64,000 nt of DNA from Ulva prolifera (taxonomy: Eukaryota > Chlorophyta > Ulvophyceae > Ulvales > Ulvaceae): positions 4,540,354 to 4,604,353 of the forward strand of contig CM041198.1 in assembly GCA_023078555.1 (NCBI GenBank), given 5' to 3'. The stretch's first letter is position 1. Every line of letters starts with the position of its first letter. The notes beneath the pieces were generated by a model. That model worked only from the letters and a program-made list of their open reading frames with translations. It was not told the DNA's origin and searched no databases. The position numbers and the translations under genes were made by a program. Shown piece after piece: positions 11,860 through 25,204 of this stretch.

Positions 11860-14800
11860 TCCTAGCAATCTCGCCCTACACCTTCAAATCTCTCCCGTTA
11901 GGCTGGCACTCCATGTTGAATGCTTAACATGCAATCTCGCCCTAGCAATCTCGCCCTAGCAATCTCGCCCTAGCAATCTCGCCCTACACCTTTAAATCTC
12001 TCCCGGCAGGCTGGCACTCCATGTTGAATGCTTAACATGCAATCTCGACCTAGCAATCTCGCCCTAGCAATCTCGCCCTAGCAACCTCGCCCTACATCTT
12101 TAAACCTCTCCCGACAGGCTGGCACTCCATGTTGAATGCTTAACATGCAATCTCGACCTAGCAATCTCGCACTAGCAATCTCGCCCTAGCAATCTCGCCC
12201 TACACCTTCAATCTCTCCCGTCAGGCTGGCACTCCATGTTGAATGCTTAACATGCAATCTCGCCCTAGCAATCTCGCCCTAGCAATCTCGCCCTAGCAAT
12301 CTCGCCCTAGCAATCTCGCCCTAGCAATCTCGCCCTAGCAATCTCGCCCTACACCTTTAAATCTCTCCCGTCAGGCTGGCACTCCATGTTGAATGCTTAA
12401 CATGCAATCTCGACCTAGCAATCTCGACCTAGCCATCTCGCCCTAGCAATCTCGCCCTAGCAACCTCGCCCTACACCTTTAAATCTCTCCCGTCAGGCTG
12501 GCACTCCATGTTGAATGCTTAACATGCAATCTCGCCCTAGCAATCTCGCCCTAGCAATCTCGCCCTAGCAATCTCACCCTACACCTTTAAACCTCTCCCG
12601 ACAGGCTGGCACTCCATGTTGAATGCTTAACATGCAATCTCGACCTAGCAATCTCGCACTAGCAATCTCGCCCTAGCAATCTCGCCCTACACCTTCAATC
12701 TCTCCCGTCAGGCTGGCACTCCATGTTGAATGCTTAACATGCAATCTCGACCTAGCAATCTCGACCTATCCATCTCGCCCAAGCAATCTCGCCCTAGCAA
12801 CCTCGCCCTACACCTTTAAACCTCTCCCGACAGGCTGGCACTCCATGTTGAATGCTTAACATGCAATCTCGACCTAGCAATCTCGCACTAGCAATCTCGC
12901 CCTAGCAATCTCGCCCTACACCTTTAAATCTCTCCCGACAGGCTGGCACTCCATGTTGAATGCTTAACATGCAATCTCGACCTAGCAATCTCGACCTAGC
13001 CATCTCGCCCTAGCAATCTCGCCCTAGCAACCTCGCCCTACACCTTTAAATCTCTCCCGTCAGGCTGGCACTCCATGTTGAATGCTTAACATGCAATCTC
13101 GCCCTAGCAATCTCGCCCTAGCAATCTCGCCCTAGCAATCTCACCCTAGCAATCTCGCCCTAGCAACCTCGCCCTACACCTTTAAACCTCTCCCGGCAGG
13201 CTAGCACTCCATGTTGAATGCTTAACATGCAATCTCGACCTAGCAATCTCGCCCTAGCAATCTCGCCCTAGCAATCTCGCCCTAGCAATCTCGCCCTAGC
13301 AATCTCGCCCAACACCTTTAAATCTCGCCCGACAGGCTGGCAGTCCATGTTGAATGCTCAACATGCAATCTCGACCTAGCAATCTCGCCCTAGCAATCTC
13401 GCCCAACACCTTTAAATCTCGCCCGACAGGCTGGCAGTCCATGTTGAATGCTCAACATGCAATCTCGACCTAGCAATCTCGCCCTAGCAATCTCGCCCTA
13501 CACCTTTAAATCTCGCCCGACAGGCTGGCAGTCCATGTTGAATGCTTAACATGCAATCTCGCCCTAGCAATCTCGCCCTACACCTTTAAATCACTTCCCG
13601 ACAGGCTGGCACTCCATGTTGAATGCTTAACATGCAATCTCGACCTAGCGATCTCGACCTAGCAATCTCGCCCTAGCAATCTCGCCCTACACCTTTAAAT
13701 CTCGCCCGACAGGCTGGCAGTCCATGTTGAATGCTTAACAGGTTATCTCGACCTAGCGATCTCGCCCTAGCAATCTCGCCCTACACCTTTAAATGTCTCC
13801 CGACAGGCTGGCACTCCATGTTGAATGCTCAACAGGCAATCTCGACTTGGCATTCTCGCCCTAGCATTCTCGCCCTAGCAATATCGCCCTAGCAATCTCG
13901 CCCTCCACCTTCAAATCTTGCCCGACAGGCTGCCAGTCCATGTTGAATGCTTAACAGGTTATCTCGACCTAGCAATCTTGCCCTAGCAATCTCGCCCTAC
14001 ACCTTAAATCTCGCCCGACAGGCTGGCAGTCCATGTTGAATGCTTAACAGGTTATCTCGACCTAGCAATCTCGCCCTAGCAATCTCGCCCTACACCTCTA
14101 AATCACTTCCCGACAGGCTGGCACTCCATGTTGAATGCTTAACATGCAATCTCGCCCTAGCAATCTCGCCCTACACATTTAAATCACTTCCCGACAGGCT
14201 GGCACTCCATGTTGAATGCTTAACATGCAATCTCGACCTAGCGATCTCGCCCTAGCAATCTCGCCCTACCAATCTCGCCCTACACCTTAAAATCTTGCCC
14301 GACAGGCTGGCAGTCCATGTTGAATGCTTAACAGGTTATCTCGACCTAGCGATCTCGCCCTAGCAATCTCGCCCTAGCAATCTCGCCCTTGCAACCTCGC
14401 CCTAGCAATCTCGCCCTAGCAATCTCGTCCTAGCAATCTCGCCCTACACCTTCAAATCTCTCCCGTCAGGCTTGCACTCCATGTTGAATGCTTAACATGC
14501 AATCTCGACCTAGCAATCTCGACCTATCCATCTCGCCCAAGCAATCTCGCCCTAGCAACCTCGCCCTACACCTTTAAACCTCTCCCGACAGGCTGGCACT
14601 CCATGTTGAATGCTTAACATGCAATCTCGACCTAGCGATCTCGCCCTAGCAATCTCGCCCTACCAATCTCGCCCTACACCTTTAAATCTCGCCCGACAGG
14701 CTGGCAGTCCATGTTGAATGCTTAACAGGTTATCTCGACCTAGCAATCTCGCCCTAGCAATCTCGCCCTACACCTCTAAATCACTTCCCGACAGGCTGGC

Positions 14801-17299
14801 ACTCCATGTTGAATGCTTAACATGCAATCTCGCCCTAGCAACCTCGCCCTACACATTTAAATCACTTCCCGACAGGCTGGCACTCCATGTTGAATGCTTA
14901 ACATGCAATCTCGACCTAGCGATCTCGCCCTAGCAATCTCGCCCTAGCAATCTCGCCCTACACCTTTAAATCTCGCCCGACAGGCTGGCAGTCCATGTTG
15001 AATGCTTAACAGGTTATCTCGACCTAGCAATCTCGCCCTAGCAATCTCGCCCTACACATTTAAATCACTTCCCGACAGGCTGGGACTCCATGTTGAATGC
15101 TTAACATGCAATCTCGACCTAGCGATCTCGCCCTAGCAATCTCGCCCTAGCAATCTCGCCCTACACCTTCAATCTCTCCCGTCAGGCTGGCACTCCATGT
15201 TGAATGCTTAACATGCAATCTCGCCCTAGCAATCTCGCCCTAGCAATCTCGCCCTAGCAATCTCGACCTAGCAACCTCGCCCTAGCAATCTCGCCCTAGC
15301 AATCTCGCCCTAGCAATCTCGCCCTAGCAATCTCGCCCAACACCTTTAAATCTCGCCCGACAGGCTGGCAGTCCATGTTGAATGCTCAACATGCAATCTC
15401 GACCTAGCAATCTCGCCCTAGCAATCTCGCCCTACACCTTTAAATCTCGCCCGACAGGCTGGCAGTCCATGTTGAATGCTTAACATGCAATCTCGCCCTA
15501 GCAATCTCGCCCTACACCTTTAAATCACTTCCCGACAGGCTGGCACTCCATGTTGAATGCTTAACATGCAATCTCGACCTAGCGATCTCGACCTAGCAAT
15601 CTCGCCCTAGCAATCTCGCCCTACACCTTTAAATCTCGCCCGACAGGCTGGCAGTCCATGTTGAATGCTTAACAGGTTATCTCGACCTAGCGATCTCGCC
15701 CTAGCAATCTCGCCCTACACCTTTAAATGTCTCCCGACAGGCTGGCACTCCATGTTGAATGCTCAACAGGCAATCTCGACTTGGCATTCTCGCCCTAGCA
15801 TTCTCGCCCTAGCAATATCGCCCTAGCAATCTCGCCCTCCACCTTCAAATCTTGCCCGACAGGCTGGCAGTCCATGTTGAATGCTTAACAGGTTATCTCG
15901 ACCTAGCAATCTTGCCCTAGCAATCTCGCCCTACACCTTAAATCTCGCCCGACAGGCTGGCAGTCCATGTTGAATGCTTAACAGGTTATCTCGACCTAGC
16001 AATCTCGCCCTAGCAATCTCGCCCTACACCTCTAAATCACTTCCCGACAGGCTGGCACTCCATGTTGAATGCTTAACATGCAATCTCGCCCTAGCAATCT
16101 CGCCCTACACATTTAAATCACTTCCCGACAGGCTGGCACTCCATGTTGAATGCTTAACATGCAATCTCGACCTAGCGATCTCGCCCTAGCAATCTCGCCC
16201 TAGCAATCTCGCCCTACACCTTAAAATCTTGCCCGACAGGCTGGCAGTCCATGTTGAATGCTTAACAGGTTATCTCGACCTAGCGATCTCGCCCTAGCAA
16301 TCTCGCCCTAGCAATCTCGCCCTAGCAACCTCGCCCTAGCAATCTCGCCCTAGCAATCTCGCCCTAGCAACCTCGCCCTACACCTTTAAACCTCTCCCGA
16401 CAGGCTGGCACTCCATGTTGAATGCTTAACATGCAATCTCGACCTAGCATTCTCGCACTAGCAATCTCGTCCTAGCAATCTCGCCCTACACCTTTAAATC
16501 TCTCCCGACAGGCTGGCACTCCATGTTGAATGCTTAACATGCAATCTCGACCTAGCAATCTCGACCTAGCCATCTCGCCCTAGCAATCTCGCCCTAGCAA
16601 CCTCGCCCTACACCTTTAAATCTCTCCCGTCAGGCTGGCACTCCATGTTGAATGCTTAACATGCAATCTCGCCCTAGCAATCTCGCCCTAGCAATCTCGC
16701 CCTAGCAATCTCACCCTAGCAATCTCGCCCTAGCAACCTCGCCCTACACCTTTAAACCTCTCCCGGCAGGCTAGCACTCCATGTTGAATGCTTAACATGC
16801 AATCTCGACCTAGCAATCTCGCCCTAGCAATCTCGCCCTAGCAATCTCGCCCTAGCAATCTCGCCCTAGCAATCTCGCCCAACACCTTTAAATCTCGCCC
16901 GACAGGCTGGCAGTCCATGTTGAATGCTCAACATGCAATCTCGATCTAGCAATCTCGCCCTAGCAATCTCGCCCAACACCTTTAAATCTCGCCCGACAGG
17001 CTGGCAGTCCATGTTGAATGCTCAACATGCAATCTCGACCTAGCAATCTCGCCCTAGCAATCTCGCCCTACACCTTTAAATCTCGCCCGACAGGCTGGCA
17101 GTCCATGTTGAATGCTTAACATGCAATCTCGCCCTAGCAATCTCGCCCTACACCTTTAAATCACTTCCCGACAGGCTGGCACTCCATGTTGAATGCTTAA
17201 CATGCAATCTCGACCTAGCGATCTCGACCTAGCAATCTCGCCCTAGCAATCTCGCCCTACACCTTTAAATCTCGCCCGACAGGCTGGCAGTCCATGTTG

Positions 17300-20200
17300 A
17301 ATGCTTAACAGGTTATCTCGACCTAGCAATCTCGCCCTAGCAATCTCGCCCTACACCTCTAAATCACTTCCCGACAGGCTGGCACTCCATGTTGAATGCT
17401 TAACAGGTTATCTCGACCTAGCGATCTCGCCCTAGCAATCTCGCCCTACACCTTTAAATATCTCCCGACAGGCTGGCACTCCATGTTGAATGCTCAACAG
17501 GCAATCTCGACTTGGCATTCTCGCCCTAGCATTCTCGCCCTAGCAATATCGCCCTAGCAATCTCGCCCTCCACCTTCAAATCTTGCCCGACAGGCTGGCA
17601 GTCCATGTTGAATGCTTAACAGGTTATCTCGACCTAGCAATCTTGCCCTAGCAATCTCGCCCTACACCTTAAATCTCGCCCGACAGGCTGGCAGTCCATG
17701 TTGAATGCTTAACAGGTTATCTCGACCTAGCAATCTCGCCCTAGCAATCTCGCCCTACACCTCTAAATCACTTCCCGACAGGCTGGCACTCCATGTTGAA
17801 TGCTTAACATGCAATCTCGACCTAGCGATCTCGCCCTAGCAATCTCGCCCTAGCAATCTCGCCCTAGCAATCTCGCCCTACACCTTTAAACCTCTCCCGA
17901 CAGGCTGGCACTCCATGTTGAATGCTTAACATGCAATCTCGACCTAGCAATCTCGCACTAGCAATCTCGCCCTAGCAATCTCGCCCTACACCTTCAATCT
18001 CTCCCGTCAGGCTGGCACTCCATGTTGAATGCTTAACATGCAATCTCGCCCTAGCAATCTCGCCCTAGCAATCTCGCCCTAGCAATCTCGCCCTAGCAAT
18101 CTCGCCCTAGCAATCTCGCCCTACACCTTTAAATCTCTCCCGTCAGGCTGGCACTCCATGTTGAATGCTTAACATGCAATCTCGACCTAGCAATCTCGAC
18201 CTATCCATCTCGCCCAAGCAATCTCGCCCTAGCAACCTCGCCCTACACCTTTAAACCTCTCCCGACAGGCTGGCCCTCCATGTTGAATGCTTAACATGCA
18301 ATCTCGACCTAGCAATCTCGCACTAGCAATCTCGCCCTAGCAATCTCACCCTACACCTTTAAATCTCTCCCGTCAGGCTGGCACTCCATGTTGAATGCTT
18401 AACATGCAATCTCGCCCTAGCAATCTCGCCCTAGCAATCTCGCCCTAGCAATCTCGCCCTACACCTTTAAATCTCTCCCGACAGGCTGGCACTCCATGTT
18501 GAATGCTTAACAGGCAATCTCGACCTAGCAATCTCGCCCTAGCAATCTCGCCCTACACCTTTAAATCTCGCCCGACAGGCTGGCAGTCCATGTTGAATGC
18601 TTAACAGGTTATCTCGACCTAGCGATCTCGCCCTAGCAATCTTGCCCTAGCAATCTCGCCCTACACCTTTAAATCTCGCCCGACAGGCTGGCACTCCATG
18701 TTGAATGCTTAACATGCAATCTCGACCTAGCGATCTCGCCCTACCAATCTCGCCCAACACCTTTAAATCTCGCCCGACAGGCTGGCAGTCCATGTTGAAT
18801 GCTCAACATGCAATCTCGACCTAGCAATCTCGCCCTAGCAATCTCGCCCAACACCTTTAAATCTCGCCCGACAGGCTGGCAGTCCATGTTGAATGCTCAA
18901 CATGCAATCTCGACCTAGCAATCTCGCCCTAGCAATCTCGCCCTACACCTTTAAATCTCGCCCGACAGGCTGGCAGTCCATGTTGAATGCTTAACATGCA
19001 ATCTCGCCCTAGCAATCTCGCCCTACACCTTTAAATCACTTCCCGACAGGCTGGCACTCCATGTTGAATGCTTAACATGCAATCTCGACCTAGCGATCTC
19101 GACCTAGCAATCTCGCCCTAGCAATCTCGCCCTATACCTTTAAATCTCGCCCGACAGGCATGCAGTCCATGTTGAATGCTTAACAGGTTATCTCGACCTA
19201 GCGATCTCGCCCTAGCAATCTCGCCCTACACCTTTAAATATCTCCCGACAGGCTGGCACTCCATGTTGAATGCTCAACAGGCAATCTCGACTTGGCATTC
19301 TCGCCCTAGCATTCTCGCCCTAGCAATCTCGCCCTAGCAATCTCGCCCTCCACCTTAAAATCTTGCCCGACAGGCTGGCAGTCCATGTTGAATGCTTAAC
19401 AGGTTATCTCGACCTAGCAATCTTGCCCTAGCAATCTCGCCCTACACCTTAAATCTCGCCCGACAGGCTGGCACTCCATGTTGAATGCTTAACAGGTTAT
19501 CTCGACCTAGCAATCTCGCCCTAGCAATCTCGCCCTACACATTTAAATCACTTCCCGACAGGCTGGCACTCCATGTTGAATGCTTAACATGCAATCTCGA
19601 CCTAGCGATCTCGACCTAGCAATCTCGCCCTAGCAATCTCGCCCTACACCTTTAAATCTCGCCCGACAGGCTGGCAGTCCATGTTGAATGCTTAACAGGT
19701 TATCTCGACCTAGCGATCTCGCCCTAGCAATCTCGCCCTACACCTTTAAATATCTCCCGACAGGCTGGCACTCCATGTTGAATGCTCAACAGGCAATCTC
19801 GACTTGGCATTCTCGCCCTAGCATTCTCGCCCTAGCAATATCGCCCTAGCAATCTCGCCCTCCACCTTCAAATCTTGCCCGACAGGCTGGCAGTCCATGT
19901 TGAATGCTTAACAGGTTATCTCGACCTAGCAATCTTGCCCTAGCAATCTCGCCCTACACCTTAAATCTCGCCCGACAGGCTGGCAGTCCATGTTGAATGC
20001 TTAACAGGTTATCTCGACCTAGCAATCTCGCCCTAGCAATCTCGCCCTACACCTCTAAATCACTTCCCGACAGGCTGGCACTCCATGTTGAATGCTTAAC
20101 ATGCAATCTCGCCCTAGCAATCTCGCCCTACACATTTAAATCACTTCCCGACAGGCTGGCACTCCATGTTGAATGCTTAACATGCAATCTCGACCTAGCG

Positions 20201-23180
20201 ATCTCGCCCTAGCAATCTCGCCCTAGCAATCTCGCCCTAGCAATCTCGCCCAACACCTTTAAACCTCTCCCGACAGGCTGGCACTCCATGTTGAATGCTT
20301 AACATGCAATCTCGACCTAGCAATCTCGCACTAGCAATCTCGCCCTAGCAATCTCGCCCTACACCTTCAATCTCTCCCGTCAGGCTGGCACTCCATGTTG
20401 AATGCTTAACATGCAATCTCGCCCTAGCAATCTCGCCCTAGCAATCTCGCCCTAGCAATCTCGCCCTAGCAATCTCGCCCTAGCAATCTCGCCCTACACC
20501 TTTAAATCTCTCCCGTCAGGCTGGCACTCCATGTTGAATGCTTAACATGCAATCTCGACCTAGCAATCTCGACCTATCCATCTCGCCCAAGCAATCTCGC
20601 CCTAGCAACCTCGCCCTACACCTTTAAACCTCTCCCGACAGGCTGGCACTCCATGTTGAATGCTTAACATGCAATCTCGACCTAGCAATCTCGACCTAGC
20701 AATCTCGCCCTAGCAATCTCGCCCTACACCTTTAAATCTCGCCCGACAGGCTGGCAGTCCATGTTGAATGCTTAACATGCAATCTCGCCCTAGCAATCTC
20801 GCCCTACACCTTTAAATCACTTCCCGACAGGCTGGCACTCCATGTTGAATGCTTAACATGCAATCTCGACCTAGCGATCTCGACCTAGCAATCTCGCCCT
20901 AGCAATCTCGCCCTATACCTTTAAATCTCGCCCGACAGGCATGCAGTCCATGTTGAATGCTTAACAGGTTATCTCGACCTAGCGATCTCGCCCTAGCAAT
21001 CTCGCCCTACACCTTTAAATATCTCCCGACAGGCTGGCACTCCATGTTGAATGCTCAACATGCAATCTCGACTTGGCATTCTCGCCCTAGCATTCTCGCC
21101 CTAGCAATCTCGCCCTAGCAATCTCGCCCTCCACCTTAAAATCTTGCCCGACAGGCTGGCAGTCCATGTTGAATGCTTAACAGGTTATCTCGACCTAGCA
21201 ATCTTGCCCTAGCAATCTCGCCCTACACCTTAAATCTCGCCCGACAGGCTGGCACTCCATGTTGAATGCTTAACAGGTTATCTCGATCTAGCAATCTCGC
21301 CCTAGCAATCTCGCCCAACACCTTTAAATCTCGCCCGACAGGCTGGCAGTCCATGTTGAATGCTCAACATGCAATCTCGACCTAGCAATCTCGCCCTAGC
21401 AATCTCGCCCTACACCTTTAAATCTCGCCCGTCAGGCTGGCACTCCATGTTGAATGCTTAACATGCAATCTCGACCTAGCAATCTCGACCTATCCATCTC
21501 GCCCAAGCAATCTCGCCCTAGCAACCTCGCCCTACACCTTTAAACCTCTCCCGACAGGCTGGCACTCCATGTTGAATGCTTAACATGCAATCTCGACCTA
21601 GCAATCTCGCACTAGCAATCTCGCCCTAGCAATCTCACCCTACACCTTTAAATCTCTCCCGTCAGGCTGGCACTCCATGTTGAATGCTTAACATGCAATC
21701 TCGCCCTAGCAATCTCGCCCTAGCAATCTCGCCCTAGCAATCTCGCCCTACACCTTTAAATCTCTCCCGACAGGCTGGCACTCCATGTTGAATGCTTAAC
21801 AGGCAATCTCGACCTAGCAATCTCGCCCTAGCAATCTCGCCCTACACCTTTAAATCTCGCCCGACAGGCTGGCAGTCCATGTTGAATGCTTAACAGGTTA
21901 TCTCGACCTAGCGATCTCGCCCTAGCAATCTTGCCCTAGCAATCTCGCCCTACACCTTTAAATCTCGCCCGACAGGCTGGCACTCCATGTTGAATGCTTA
22001 ACATGCAATCTCGACCTAGCGATCTCGCCCTACCAATCTCGCCCAACACCTTTAAATCTCGCCCGACAGGCTGGCAGTCCATGTTGAATGCTCAACATGC
22101 AATCTCGACCTAGCAATCTCGCCCTAGCAATCTCGCCCAACACCTTTAAATCTCGCCCGACAGGCTGGCAGTCCATGTTGAATGCTCAACATGCAATCTC
22201 GACCTAGCAATCTCGCCCTAGCAATCTCGCCCTACACCTTTAAATCTCGCCCGACAGGCTGGCAGTCCATGTTGAATGCTTAACATGCAATCTCGCCCTA
22301 GCAATCTCGCCCTACACCTTTAAATCACTTCCCGACAGGCTGGCACTCCATGTTGAATGCTTAACATGCAATCTCGACCTAGCGATCTCGACCTAGCAAT
22401 CTCGCCCTAGCAATCTCGCCCTATACCTTTAAATCTCGCCCGACAGGCATGCAGTCCATGTTGAATGCTTAACAGGTTATCTCGACCTAGCGATCTCGCC
22501 CTAGCAATCTCGCCCTACACCTTTAAATATCTCCCGACAGGCTGGCACTCCATGTTGAATGCTCAACAGGCAATCTCGACTTGGCATTCTCGCCCTAGCA
22601 TTCTCGCCCTAGCAATCTCGCCCTAGCAATCTCGCCCTCCACCTTAAAATCTTGCCCGACAGGCTGGCAGTCCATGTTGAATGCTTAACAGGTTATCTCG
22701 ACCTAGCAATCTTGCCCTAGCAATCTCGCCCTACACCTTAAATCTCGCCCGACAGGCTGGCACTCCATGTTGAATGCTTAACAGGTTATCTCGACCTAGC
22801 AATCTCGCCCTAGCAATCTCGCCCTACACCTCTAAATCACTTCCCGACAGGCTGGCACTCCATGTTGAATGCTTAACATGCAATCTCGCCCTAGCAATCT
22901 CGCCCTACACATTTAAATCACTTCCCGACAGGCTGGCACTCCATGTTGAATGCTTAACATGCAATCTCGACCTAGCGATCTCGCCCTAGCAATCTCGCCC
23001 TAGCAATCTCGCCCTACACCTTAAAATCTTGCCCGACAGGCTGGCAGTCCATGTTGAATGCTTAACAGGTTATCTCGACCTAGCGATCTCGCCCTAGCAA
23101 TCTCGCCCTAGCAATCTTGCCCTACACCTTTAAATCTTGCCCGACAGGCTGGCACTCCATGTTGAATGCTTAACATGCAA
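17300..23180. repeat. Array domain II
   Basis: This domain is marked by the paired variants ctataccttt and ggcatgcagtcc, with atgcag at 19160, 20941 and 22449 (spacings 1781 and 1508). Two nested duplications explain most of it. About 18905-19530 matches 20686-21311 (offset 1781), and about 18140-19530 matches 21429-22820 (offset 3289). Single-base differences include ggccctcc at 18271 against ggcactcc at 21560, and gctcaacatgc near 21055 against gctcaacaggc near 19274. The edges are approximate. Confidence 0.75.
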
Positions 23181-23181
23181 T

Positions 23182-24517
23182 CTCGACCTAGCGATCTCGC
23201 CCTAGCAATCTCGCCCTACCAATCTCGCCCTACACCTTTAAATCTCGCCCGACAGGCTGGCAGTCCATGTTGAATGCTTAACAGGTTATCTCAACCTAGC
23301 AATCTCGCCCTAGCAACTCGCCCTACACCTCTAAATCACTTCCCGACAGGCTGGCACTCCATGTTGAATGCTTAACATGCAATCTCGCCCTAGCAATCTC
23401 GCCCTACACATTTAAATCACTTCCCGACAGGCTGGCACTCCATGTTGAATGCTTAACATGCAATCTCGACCTAGCGATCTCGCCCTAGCAATCTCGCCCT
23501 ACCAATCTCGCCCAACACCTTTAAATCTCGCCCGATAGGCTGGCAGTCCATGTTGAATGCTCAACATGCAATCTCGACCTAGCAATCTCGCCCTAGCAAT
23601 CTCGCCCAACACCTTTAAATCTCGCCCGACAGGCTGGCAGTCCATGTTGAATGCTCAACATGCAATCTCGACCTAGCAATCTCGCCCTAGCAATCTCGCC
23701 CTACACCTTTAAATCTCGCCCGACATGCTGGCAGTCCATGTTGAATGCTTAACATGCAATCTCGCCCTAGCAATCTCGCCCTACACCTTTAAATCACTTC
23801 CCGACAGGCTGGCACTCCATGTTGAATGCTTAACATGCAATCTCGACCTAGCGATCTCGACCTAGCAATCTCGCCCTAGCAATCTCGCCCTACACCTTTA
23901 AATCTCGCCCGACAGGCTGGCAGTCCATGTTGAATGCTTAACAGGTTATCTCGACCTAGCGATCTCGCCCTAGCAATCTCGCCCTACCAATCTCGCCCTA
24001 CACCTTTAAATCTCGCCCGACAGGCTGGCAGTCCATGTTGAATGCTTAACAGGTTATCTCAACCTAGCAATCTCGCCCTAGCAACTCGCCCTACACCTCT
24101 AAATCACTTCCCGACAGGCTGGCACTCCATGTTGAATGCTTAACATGCAATCTCGCCCTAGCAATCTCGCCCTACACATTTAAATCACTTCCCGACAGGC
24201 TGGCACTCCATGTTGAATGCTTAACATGCAATCTCGACCTAGCGATCTCGCCCTAGCAATCTCGCCCTACCAATCTCGCCCAACACCTTTAAATCTCGCC
24301 CGATAGGCTGGCAGTCCATGTTGAATGCTCAACATGCAATCTCGACCTAGCAATCTCGCCCTAGCAATCTCGCCCAACACCTTTAAATCTCGCCCGACAG
24401 GCTGGCAGTCCATGTTGAATGGTCAACATGCAATCTCGACCTAGCAATCTCGCCCTAGCAATCTCGCCCTACACCTTTAAATCTCGCCCGACAGGCTGGC
24501 AGTCCATGTTGAATGCT
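23182..24517. repeat. Tandem duplication, offset 768
   Basis: About 23182-23749 matches 23950-24517. A subrepeat with a 1-bp deletion (gcaactcgccc) falls at 23313 and 24081, and the core variant gataggctgg at 23534 and 24302. Both are private landmarks, so the pair is a true block duplication and not chance similarity of monomers. The second copy has gaatggtcaac near 24420, where the first has gaatgctcaac. Confidence 0.85.
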
Positions 24518-25204
24518 TAACAGGTTATCTCGACCTAGCGATCTCGCCCTAGCAATCTCGCCCTACACCTTTAAATATCTCCCGACAGGCTGGCACTCCA
24601 TGTTGAATGCTCAACAGGCAATCTCGACTTGGCATTCTCGCCCTAGCATTCTCGCCCTAGCAATATCGCCCTAGCAATCTCGCCCTCCACCTTAAAATCT
24701 TGCCCGCAGGCTGGCAGTCCATGTTGAATGCTTAACAGGTTATCTCGACCTAGCAATCTCGCCCTAGCAATCTCGCCCTACACCTCTAAATCACTTCCCG
24801 ACAGGCTGGCACTCCATGTTGAATGCTTAACATGCAATCTCGCCCTAGCAATCTCGCCCTACACATTTAAATCACTTCCCGACAGGCTGGCACTCCATGT
24901 TGAATGCTTAACATGCAATCTCGACCTAGCGATCTCGCCCTAGCAATCTCGCCCTACCAATCTCGCCCAACACCTTTAAATCTCGCCCGATAGGCTGGCA
25001 GTCCATGTTGAATGCTCAACATGCAATCTCGACCTAGCAATCTCGCCCTAGCAATCTCGCCCAACACCTTTAAATCTCGCCCGACAGGCTGGCAGTCCAT
25101 GTTGAATGGTCAACATGCAATCTCGACCTAGCAATCTCGCCCTAGCAATCTCGCCCTACACCTTTAAATCTCGCCCGACATGCTGGCAGTCCATGTTGAA
25201 TGCT
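24042..25204. repeat. Overlapping duplication, offset 686-687
   Basis: About 24042-24517 matches 24728-25204. The landmarks gataggctgg (24302 and 24989) and gaatggtcaac (gg at 24421 and 25108) are both 687 bp apart. The offset is 686 before the 1-bp-deleted subrepeat at 24081, which the second copy lacks. Because gaatggtcaac arose in the second unit of the 768-bp pair, this event is younger than that one. Confidence 0.8.

Larger units (their letters stand above)
1..17300. repeat. Array domain I
   Basis: This domain is marked by two core variants seen nowhere later in the window. One is ggcaggctagcactcc, with ctagcac at 1801, 5207, 8210, 9738, 13201 and 16771. The other is gctgggactcc, with gggac at 651, 3976, 6842, 11634 and 15082. 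Spacing is irregular (about 1.5 to 3.6 kb between successive ctagcac copies), so the higher-order unit has been repeatedly shortened and lengthened by internal duplication and deletion. The right edge is approximate and set by the last marker. Confidence 0.75.
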
